From assembly GCA_002333095.1 (NCBI GenBank), contig DDBK01000030.1, positions 1,251 to 15,039 on the forward strand: a stretch of DNA of 13,789 bases, given 5' to 3'. Shown here piece by piece: positions 7,442 to 13,493 of this stretch. Below the pieces are notes generated by a model. It was not told where the DNA came from. It saw nothing but the letters and a program-made list of their open reading frames with translations, and did not search any database. The position numbers and the translations under genes are program-made. Position 1 is the stretch's first letter. Each line of letters starts with the position of its first letter. Origin of the DNA: Cellvibrionales bacterium UBA2034. GTDB lineage: Bacteria > Pseudomonadota > Gammaproteobacteria > Pseudomonadales > UBA7239.

Positions 7442-7473
7442 GCGCGTACCGGGAGCCAATCCGTTCAGGCAGA

Positions 7474-8220
7474 TCAGGGATAACCGGTTTCGTTTGGATC
7501 CACTTGCACTTCATACACTTGCCATGTGTGATCGTAGTACGAACGGTTGGTAAAAATAATGCGGCCCTTCCCTTTGTAAAGCGAATACTGTCTGGCGGTA
7601 TCCGATCCTTTGAAGTTGAAAGGAATCCACGCCTTGCCAGTGATGTGTCCGGTACTGGTAGTGGGTTCACCGACTAATGCATACGCTTCTGACATGCTCA
7701 TGCCTTTTTTCACAGTGCTCAAGGGCTGGCCTTTACCGCTGCTGCTTGCGCTGCTTTGTGAAGTGCTGCTGGATTTGCTGGCACTGCTGGCAGATTTTTT
7801 CAGGGAAACGGTACCTTTCTTGTATTGAGGCACATTGCTGTCGCTCAGGCTGTCCAGTGCCTGATCTGCGTATTTGCGCAGTTTCTTGTTGGTGCTGCTA
7901 TTGTTAGTCACAGTACTCAGTGTATCGCGGTAGCGCGGATTGCGTGATTTGCCCAGCGCTTTGGCGGCCCACGACAACGCATCGATGTCGCCAGTTGGCG
8001 CATTGGCATAATTCTGTAACAGCACTTCAGCCAGAGTATCCAGAACAGTCTGGTTATCTTCGCTGTTATTGAAGATATCTTGTGATGCCTCCTTGACACT
8101 GCGCATGCTGCCTTCGGTCAGCAGATCAATGTAGCGTTGTTCGGATGCATCGAGTGCATAGCCAATGCTGGCCAACCCGAATAGTGCTGCGGCAATAATT
8201 TTTTTCATCGTGTGTTTCAT
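7474..8220 (-). CDS. Secreted protein: helical-repeat domain, Ser-rich linker, BamE/SmpA-like domain
   Basis: A 248-residue protein whose family I do not recognise as a whole. The start at 8220 is set by AAGGAG 8 nt upstream and by the signal peptide that follows (MKHTMKK, hydrophobic core, cleavage probably near residue 22-24). Residues about 28-128 are helical and resemble HEAT-type repeats (A-E-V-L-L-Q-N-Y, A-A-K-A-L-G, Y-A-D-Q-A-L-D-S-L). Residues 139-163 are a Ser/Lys/Ala-rich low-complexity linker. Residues about 168-240 begin V-K-K-G-M-S-M-S-E-A-Y-A-L-V-G-E-P-T, the typical opening of SmpA/OmlA (BamE-like) domains, with later strands ending in W-Q-V-Y-E-V-Q-V. There is no lipobox, so a soluble periplasmic protein is expected. 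The location inside the pigment operon suggests an envelope role in export or assembly; this is inference. Confidence 0.75.
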   Translation of the reverse strand: MKHTMKKIIAAALFGLASIGYALDASEQRYIDLLTEGSMRSVKEASQDIFNNSEDNQTVLDTLAEVLLQNYANAPTGDIDALSWAAKALGKSRNPRYRDTLSTVTNNSSTNKKLRKYADQALDSLSDSNVPQYKKGTVSLKKSASSASKSSSTSQSSASSSGKGQPLSTVKKGMSMSEAYALVGEPTTSTGHITGKAWIPFNFKGSDTARQYSLYKGKGRIIFTNRSYYDHTWQVYEVQVDPNETGYP

Positions 8221-8228
8221 CAGTCTTT

Positions 8229-8234
8229 CTCCTT
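8229..8234 (-). promoter_or_regulatory. Ribosome binding site of the BamE-like secreted protein
   Basis: AAGGAG on the minus strand, 8 nt before the ATG at 8220. It is the strongest Shine-Dalgarno in the window. It fixes the start at the signal peptide rather than at the upstream Met at 8268, which would overlap the preceding gene. Confidence 0.75.
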
Positions 8235-8257
8235 GAAGTGTATGACGAAATGTAAAT

Positions 8258-8527
8258 CTAGTGACCAATCACATTGCTAGCACGCAGTATGCCAACGATA
8301 CCGACCATGATCCAGAATGTATTCAGCAGGGTATAGGCAGCATCTTTTTTCAGTATTGAACACCATGACAACATCACGGCATCGATAGTGTTGAAAATCC
8401 ACACAAACATGAAAGGGCTGGCAGGGCCCAGCCAGCTCACCAGGCTGAAACTGAAAATCCGCATCAGAACGCCGGTCATTTCAAAAAAACGGATATATTT
8501 AAGTACAAAATCATTCAGTGCTTGCAT
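8258..8527 (-). CDS. Small integral membrane protein
   Basis: An 89-residue protein, mostly hydrophobic. Two clear membrane segments lie at about 36-58 (F-M-F-V-W-I-F-N-T-I-D-A-V-M-L-S-W) and 64-82 (Y-T-L-L-N-T-F-W-I-M-V-G-I-V-G-I-L), joined by a short L-K-K-D-A turn. A weaker hydrophobic stretch lies at 18-32. The N-x-x-D/G...K-K-D...L-N-x-x-W-I hairpin resembles small two-helix membrane proteins of the CBU_0592 type, but I am not sure of this. The ATG at 8527 follows the ketosynthase stop by 5 bp with only a weak upstream GGAAG, so coupling to that gene is likely. Function unknown. Being co-transcribed with the polyene enzymes, it might hold the synthase at the membrane; that is a guess. 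Confidence 0.72.
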   Translation of the reverse strand: MQALNDFVLKYIRFFEMTGVLMRIFSFSLVSWLGPASPFMFVWIFNTIDAVMLSWCSILKKDAAYTLLNTFWIMVGIVGILRASNVIGH

Positions 8528-8532
8528 GGTTT

Positions 8533-9792
8533 TTACTGCTTCCAGCGTTTGAAAATCAGCGATGTGTTGATGCCGCCAAAAGCAAAGTTGTTACTCATCA
8601 CGTATTCGTTGTGCAGGGTGCGGCCTTGGCCAGCGATGTAATCCAGCTCCCCGCAGCGCGGATCGACGTTATCGAGATTCAACGTTGGCGCGTACCAGTC
8701 GCGGTTCATCATTTCGATGGTCAGCCACGCTTCCAGTGCGCCGCATGCGCCCAGTGTGTGGCCGAAATAGCTTTTCAATGAGCTGATAGGCATGCGCGAC
8801 CCAAATACAGCGTGTGTAGCTGTTGTTTCAGCGATGTCGCCAAATTCGGTGGCTGTGCCGTGTGCATTGACATAGCCGATGGCATCTGGCGACAAACCCG
8901 CATCCTGCAGTGCCAGTTCCATGACTGCTTGCATCGTGGCAGCGGTAGGCTGGGTGATGTGGGCGCCATCAGAGTTGGTGCCGTAGCCGACTACTTCTGC
9001 GTGAATGGTTGCACCGCGTGCTTGCGCATGTTCAAGGTCTTCCAGGATCAGCGTGCCCGCACCCTCGCCAATGACCAGACCATCGCGGCCTGCATCAAAC
9101 GGGCGCGGTGTGAGTTCTGGCGTATCGTTTTTCAGGCTGGCAGCGAACAGGGTGTCGAAAACCGCGGAATCCGCCGCGCACAGTTCCTCTGCGCCACCGG
9201 CAGCCATCAGGCTTTGCTGCCCGAACTTGATGGCTTCATAGGCATAGCCCACGCCCTGGCTGCCCGAGGTGCAGGCGCTGGCGGTAGGAATGATGCGCCC
9301 CTTGAGGCCGAAGAACAGGCCGATGTTGACGGCGCAGGTGTGGCTCATCATTTCAATATACGTGGTGGCCGACATCGAGCGGGTGGACTGGTCGGTGTAC
9401 ATCCTGGCGAAGTTGATGGTCGCCTCGGTACTGCCATTGCAGGAGCCGTAGGCCACACCCATGCGGCCATCGGTGATGGACGGATCATTGAGCAGGCCGG
9501 CATCAGCCAGTGCCACTTCTGCGCTGCGTGTCGCCATCAATGCCACGCGCCCCATGCTGCGGGTCTGTTTGCGTGAGTAATGGGCGGGTTTGCTGAAATC
9601 CGGGATCGGTCCGGCCAGGTGTGTCAGTAGCCCTTCGATGGCTGCCCAGTCGTCCATGGTGCGGATACCGTTGCGCCCGGCGCGGATATTGGCCTCGATG
9701 CTCGCCCAGTCCTGTCCCAGCGATGTGATCCCGCTCATGCCGGTCACCACCACTCGTCTGGGAATGTCACGTCTGGGTCTAAATTCTTTCAT
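8533..9792 (-). CDS. apeR: FabF-like beta-ketoacyl-ACP synthase
   Basis: A 419-residue ketosynthase of full FabF length. Catalytic residues are all present: Cys174 in T-A-S-A-C-T-S-G, His311 in V-N-A-H-G-T-A-T, Lys340 and His345 in L-K-S-Y-F-G-H-T-L-G-A-C-G, and the C-terminal N-N-F-A-F-G-G-I-N-T loop (401-410). It comes after a KS-DH-KR trio, the same order as apeO-apeP-apeQ-apeR in E. coli-type aryl polyene clusters, so the symbol is given by position and similarity. It would condense malonyl-ACP with the aryl starter or with the growing chain. It is separated from the ketoreductase gene by 53 bp, the largest gap in the window, and has only a weak ribosome binding site. Confidence 0.92.
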   Translation of the reverse strand: MKEFRPRRDIPRRVVVTGMSGITSLGQDWASIEANIRAGRNGIRTMDDWAAIEGLLTHLAGPIPDFSKPAHYSRKQTRSMGRVALMATRSAEVALADAGLLNDPSITDGRMGVAYGSCNGSTEATINFARMYTDQSTRSMSATTYIEMMSHTCAVNIGLFFGLKGRIIPTASACTSGSQGVGYAYEAIKFGQQSLMAAGGAEELCAADSAVFDTLFAASLKNDTPELTPRPFDAGRDGLVIGEGAGTLILEDLEHAQARGATIHAEVVGYGTNSDGAHITQPTAATMQAVMELALQDAGLSPDAIGYVNAHGTATEFGDIAETTATHAVFGSRMPISSLKSYFGHTLGACGALEAWLTIEMMNRDWYAPTLNLDNVDPRCGELDYIAGQGRTLHNEYVMSNNFAFGGINTSLIFKRWKQ

Positions 9793-9845
9793 GTACGCAA
9801 GCCTGTCATCTGGGCAAACCGGTCATATCGAGGGCTGCTATTGTA

Positions 9846-10577
9846 TCAGCCCACCATGCCGCCATTCACTGAAATCACCTGCCGAGTGATGTAAGCCGCA
9901 CTATCGGAAAACAGGTATGCCACCAGACTGGCCACTTCTTCCGGTGTGCCCATGCGTTCAGCAGGAATGATTTTCATGGCGTGCTCCAGCACCTGGGCTT
10001 CCATCGCCATATCGGTATCAATCAAGCCGGGCGCGACGCAATTGACGGTGATCTTGCGTTTGGCGAGTTCCACCGCCAACGCTTTGCATGCCCCGATCAA
10101 GCCGGCTTTTGATGCGCTGTAATTCACTTGTCCGCGATTGCCCATCACGCCTGATACCGATGACATCGCCACAATACGGCCGCCCTTGCGTGTGCGGATC
10201 ATCGGCATCACCAACGGTTGTAGCACGTTGTAAAAACCGTCGAGGTTGGTATGGATGACAGCATCCCACTCTTCCCCGGTGATGGCAGGGAATGCGTTGT
10301 CACGCGTGATGCCCGCGTTGCACACCACGCCGTAATACGCACCGTGTTTTTCTACATCATCCAGCAATACAGACTGCGCCTGTTCTCGATTGGCGATATC
10401 AAATTGCAGGCAGCGCACATTGCGCCCCATAGCAACAATTTCGTCCCGCACTGCGTGTAACTCTTCCATGCGTGAGCGGCAATGCAACACGATATCAAAA
10501 CCGTTTTGTGCGAGTGCGATGGCCACGGCGCGGCCAATACCGCGGCTGGAGCCAGTGACAAGAGCAGTGCGGGTCAT
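9846..10577 (-). CDS. apeQ: 3-oxoacyl-ACP reductase (FabG-like SDR)
   Basis: A 243-residue classical short-chain dehydrogenase/reductase, the normal FabG length. The nucleotide-binding glycine motif is T-G-S-S-R-G-I-G (8-15), with C-N-A-G at 86-89. The catalytic tetrad is Asn111, Ser140, Tyr153 and Lys157 (Y-S-A-S-K), and V-N-G-G closes the fold near the C-terminus. It would use NADPH (inferred from the Ser-Arg in the glycine motif) to reduce each beta-keto group on the ACP-bound chain before dehydration. The ATG at 10577 overlaps the dehydratase stop (ATGA) and has AGGAA 7 nt upstream. The open frame extends 39 codons further upstream but those lie inside the dehydratase gene. Confidence 0.95.
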   Translation of the reverse strand: MTRTALVTGSSRGIGRAVAIALAQNGFDIVLHCRSRMEELHAVRDEIVAMGRNVRCLQFDIANREQAQSVLLDDVEKHGAYYGVVCNAGITRDNAFPAITGEEWDAVIHTNLDGFYNVLQPLVMPMIRTRKGGRIVAMSSVSGVMGNRGQVNYSASKAGLIGACKALAVELAKRKITVNCVAPGLIDTDMAMEAQVLEHAMKIIPAERMGTPEEVASLVAYLFSDSAAYITRQVISVNGGMVG

Positions 10578-11056
10578 GTGGATATTCCTGTCGGATGCTG
10601 GAGTGAAAAAGGCCTGACAAAATTTTGCGGATTGTCTGGCCGGAATGCTTTTATCTGGGCAGTGGCGCGAATGTCTCCCGCCTGGATCACGCAATCAAAT
10701 GCACCCAGCCCGCTGTCATCGCGATAGACCGGTTTTGCAGCGAGCGCCAGCGTAGAGCCAGCCGGGAAAACAGCGCTATTACAATCATAGCTGCGGCAAC
10801 CCAGCAAGAACCCCGCTTGCACAGGTTTGTTGTGGGTCAATTGTTGATGGCCAGCCCATATGCCGATGGTCTGTGCCATGTATTCCATACCTACCCAGCT
10901 GGGTACGCCACCGAGTTCTGCATCAAAAAACGGCGAATCTGGTGTGATATGTACAAGCGCCTCGGCAAAATTATCGTCGTAATCGACCACTTCGCTCAGC
11001 AACAGCAGCGGTGCACGGTGTGGCAATAAAGTTTCCAGATCCAGGATTTTTTTCAT
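10574..11056 (-). CDS. apeP: FabZ/FabA-like hotdog dehydratase subunit (ApeP type)
   Basis: A 160-residue hotdog-fold protein. It opens with L-L-P-H-R-A-P-L-L-L-L (10-20), a FabZ signature. The central helix element F-F-D-A-E-L-G-G-V-P-S-W-V-G-M-E-Y-M-A-Q (43-62) matches the FabZ stretch that normally reads F-x-G-H-F-P-G-x-P...P-G-V-x-x-E-x-x-A-Q. The catalytic acid is kept (Glu58), but the position of the catalytic His holds Glu47. A lone homodimer would then lack half its active site. In aryl polyene systems ApeP works as a heterodimer with ApeI, which fits this pattern; no ApeI candidate lies in the window. The ATG overlaps the ketosynthase stop (ATGA), with a weak TGGAAG 7 nt upstream. 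Its job is removing water from 3-hydroxyacyl-ACP to make each double bond. Confidence 0.87.
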   Translation of the reverse strand: MKKILDLETLLPHRAPLLLLSEVVDYDDNFAEALVHITPDSPFFDAELGGVPSWVGMEYMAQTIGIWAGHQQLTHNKPVQAGFLLGCRSYDCNSAVFPAGSTLALAAKPVYRDDSGLGAFDCVIQAGDIRATAQIKAFRPDNPQNFVRPFSLQHPTGIST

Positions 11057-12246
11057 GTATGAGCTTCCAGAATGACCGCAGCATTGCTACCGCCGAAAGC
11101 AAAGGAGTTGCTCAACATGCGCAGGATATTTTCATTCGGCAAAGTTTCTGTTGTGCGCAATAATTTTATCTTTGCCAAAGTGCCATCTGGTGTTGCTGTA
11201 TTGATCTGTGCAGGCAGCATGCGATTACTGTTTATATCTGACAATAACAACCAGCACAGTGCGGCTTCTGTCGCGCCAGCTGCGCCAAGCGTGTGGCCAG
11301 TCAATGGCTTGGTGGAACTGCACGGTGTGTTTTCACCAAAAACACGGGACACGGCAGCGCTCTCCATCGCATCATTCAGCGGTGTGGCGGTGCCATGCAG
11401 GTTGATGTAGTTGACAGAATGTGTGTGGATGCCGGCATCGGCCAGTGCAGCACGCATCGCAGCTTCTGCGCCGATGCCATCCGGATGCGGTGCTGAAATA
11501 TGGTGTGCATCAGATGATTCGCCAATGCCGGCCAGTAAAATGCCATCGCCATATTCATTTTTTACCATCAGGAACAGTGCAGCACCTTCGCCGATATTGA
11601 TACCATCCCGATTTGCTGCAAATGGTTCGCAACGGGCAGGTGACATCGCTTCCAATGCAGTGAAGCCGTTTAACGTGAGTTTGCACAGTGAATCGCTGCC
11701 ACCACAGATCACAGCATCGCACAGATCCAGCTCTAGCAATTGTCGTGCACTGCCGAGGGTTTTTGCGCTGGATGAACAGGCAGTAGAAACGGTGTAGGCA
11801 ATGCCAGGCAGCTCAAGAAAGCGCGCCAGAAATTCTGCAGGGGAGCCAATTTCCTGCTGGCGATAATGGTAATCAGCAGGCCACACACCGTGGTGCATTT
11901 TCTCCGCCAGTGCGGCTTCGCCTTCTGCAATGCCTGATGTGCTGGATCCGATCACAACGCCGATGCGGTCGCGGCCAAATACAGTTATCGCTTCGTCTAT
12001 GTCGTTTTGTATCTGTGCCAATGCCTCAAGCAGCAATTGATTATTGCGGCAGTCGAACGATTGTAAATGTGCAGGCACAACAGGCAATGTAGTCGTAACA
12101 CACCCCACCCACACGTTCCGTTCCGGCAGCCAACCTGATTGCTGTTGCATGCCGGCTGCGTGCCCTGCAAGCAAGTTGGTCAATACCTCGGTTTTGTTGT
12201 TGCCGAGTGCGTTGAGCAAACCCAGAGCAGAAAGAACAGGCTTCAT
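11053..12246 (-). CDS. Beta-ketoacyl-ACP synthase (first KS of the KS-DH-KR-KS block)
   Basis: A 397-residue ketosynthase with Cys157 in V-S-T-A-C-S-S-S-A, His284 in L-H-G-T-A-T, Lys313 and His318 in T-K-P-L-T-G-H-T-L-G-A-A-G, and the C-terminal F-A-F-G-G-S-N loop. All catalytic residues are present. By position before the dehydratase, ketoreductase and second ketosynthase it matches apeO of aryl polyene clusters, but another complete KS sits beside the chain-length-factor candidate, so I leave the symbol open. The ATG at 12246 is chosen because it overlaps the stop of the FAD enzyme (ATGA). An alternative TTG at 12258 would add four residues. It probably extends the polyene chain with malonyl units. 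Confidence 0.92.
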   Translation of the reverse strand: MKPVLSALGLLNALGNNKTEVLTNLLAGHAAGMQQQSGWLPERNVWVGCVTTTLPVVPAHLQSFDCRNNQLLLEALAQIQNDIDEAITVFGRDRIGVVIGSSTSGIAEGEAALAEKMHHGVWPADYHYRQQEIGSPAEFLARFLELPGIAYTVSTACSSSAKTLGSARQLLELDLCDAVICGGSDSLCKLTLNGFTALEAMSPARCEPFAANRDGINIGEGAALFLMVKNEYGDGILLAGIGESSDAHHISAPHPDGIGAEAAMRAALADAGIHTHSVNYINLHGTATPLNDAMESAAVSRVFGENTPCSSTKPLTGHTLGAAGATEAALCWLLLSDINSNRMLPAQINTATPDGTLAKIKLLRTTETLPNENILRMLSNSFAFGGSNAAVILEAHT

Positions 12247-13475
12247 GCAGCGCGACAAATTTCCGCGAGAACATTCACGCGGCGTTCGCTTTCCTTGACG
12301 TAAGGATTGTTTTCATCCCACGCATACCCGGCCAGTATCGAGCAGATCATGGCTTTCACATTGTCGAGTTGTGTGTGATGGAAAATAATGTCCTGGAAGC
12401 GCTGGTCATACCATGCCGTCACAAATGTGCGGAATGCATCCACGCCGCGCTTCAATGGCACGGCATATTCTGTTTCCCAGTTGATGCTTTCGCCTTTCAG
12501 TTGGCGGTCGAGCAGTGCGGCAGCCATGCTGGCGGATTTCATGGCAATCGTGACGCCGGAAGAAAACACCGGATCAAGGAATTCACCGGCATTGCCGAGT
12601 AATGCAAAGCCGTTGCCGTGCAAACTTTTTACGTTGGCCGAATAGCCGGTGATCTGGCGGGCAGGCTGGATGATTTCAGCGCGCTCCAGCAATTTGGCCA
12701 GTCGTGGCTCTTCATCCACGATAGTCATCAGCCGTTCTTCCAGATTTTCTGTATACGGTGTAAAAAATTCCTGTTTGGCAACAACGCCCAGTGAGCAAGT
12801 GCCGTTGGCAAAAGGAATTGTCCAGTACCAGACATCACGTTGTGTTGGATGGATGCTGACGAGAATCTTGTTGCGATCAAAATGTGTATCGGTAATGTGG
12901 TCGCGAACATGGGTAAAGCACGCTTGGCGCACAGGGAAGTCTGACGGGTATTCAAGATCGAGCAAGCGCGGCAGTGTCCGACCGAAACCGCTGGCATCCA
13001 GCAGAAATTTCGCACTCGCTGTGCGCACGTCTCCCTCCGGTGTGCGATACGTGACATGGGGGCATTCGCCGCCGACATCCACAGCAGTGATTTCATGATG
13101 GTAGCGGATGTCTGCACCAAAACGCGCTGCTTCATCTGCAAGGATTTTATCAAAACGCCCACGCTGTACCTGGAATGTAGTGCCAGGGCCGGGTGAAAAC
13201 TTTTCTGTAAAATTGAATTCTGTGTATTTGCCGTCGTGCTGGAATGCTGCCCCGTTCTTGAACTGGAAATCCCCGGCTTGCACAGCGGCCAACATGCCGG
13301 CTTCTTCCACAAACGCCATACACTGCGGCAACAGGCTTTCGCCGATGGAAAAACGTGGAAATTCCTCGCGCTCCAGAACCAGGACGGAATAGCCTTTCTG
13401 CACGAGCAATGCGGAAGCGATTGCGCCGGATGGGCCGGCACCGATAACAATTACATCAGGATCTTTGGCTGTCAT
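12243..13475 (-). CDS. FAD-dependent halogenase/oxidoreductase-family enzyme
   Basis: A 410-residue flavoprotein. The N-terminal FAD motif is G-A-G-P-S-G (12-17), followed by E-R-E-x-F-P-R-F-S-I-G-E-S-L-L-P (35-50), shared by flavin-dependent halogenases and geranylgeranyl-reductase-type enzymes. The second FAD contact is D-A-S-G-F-G (160-165), and G-N-A-G-E-F-L-D-P-V-F-S-S-G-V lies near the end of the FAD domain. Two halogenase-type marks are present: W-Y-W-T-I-P (216-221), matching the WxWxIP motif, and Lys73 in F-K-N-G-A-A-F, near where the catalytic Lys lies in phenol/pyrrole halogenases. Such enzymes occur in xanthomonadin and flexirubin clusters. Halogenation or hydroxylation of the aryl head is possible; many homologues have no proven activity. 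AGGGG 6 nt upstream supports the start. It ends in an ATGA overlap with the ketosynthase gene. Confidence 0.87.
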   Translation of the reverse strand: MTAKDPDVIVIGAGPSGAIASALLVQKGYSVLVLEREEFPRFSIGESLLPQCMAFVEEAGMLAAVQAGDFQFKNGAAFQHDGKYTEFNFTEKFSPGPGTTFQVQRGRFDKILADEAARFGADIRYHHEITAVDVGGECPHVTYRTPEGDVRTASAKFLLDASGFGRTLPRLLDLEYPSDFPVRQACFTHVRDHITDTHFDRNKILVSIHPTQRDVWYWTIPFANGTCSLGVVAKQEFFTPYTENLEERLMTIVDEEPRLAKLLERAEIIQPARQITGYSANVKSLHGNGFALLGNAGEFLDPVFSSGVTIAMKSASMAAALLDRQLKGESINWETEYAVPLKRGVDAFRTFVTAWYDQRFQDIIFHHTQLDNVKAMICSILAGYAWDENNPYVKESERRVNVLAEICRAA

Positions 13476-13481
13476 GGATTA

Positions 13482-13486
13482 CCCCT
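13482..13486 (-). promoter_or_regulatory. Ribosome binding site of the FAD enzyme
   Basis: AGGGG on the minus strand, 6 nt before the ATG at 13475 and within the 18-bp gap after the ammonia-lyase stop. Confidence 0.5.
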
Positions 13487-13493
13487 GCAGGCA

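Noticed and set aside
8812..9576. A 254-codon plus-strand open frame opposite the FabF-like ketosynthase.
   Set aside because: It is fully antisense to a gene with complete catalytic motifs. Its Gly/Ala/His/Cys-rich translation resembles no protein family and looks like the mirror of the KS codon pattern.
9793..9845. The 53-bp gap between the ketoreductase and ketosynthase genes as a possible internal promoter or terminator.
   Set aside because: I see no stable hairpin followed by a T-run and no convincing -35/-10 pair, so nothing can be supported.
10578..10694. A 39-codon upstream extension of the ketoreductase.
   Set aside because: It lies inside the dehydratase gene. The SDR fold begins at the ATG at 10577, which has AGGAA 7 nt upstream and overlaps the dehydratase stop.
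12728..13450. A 240-codon minus-strand open frame overlapping the FAD enzyme in another frame.
   Set aside because: The FAD enzyme in this region has clear FAD and halogenase-type motifs; the alternative reading has none.
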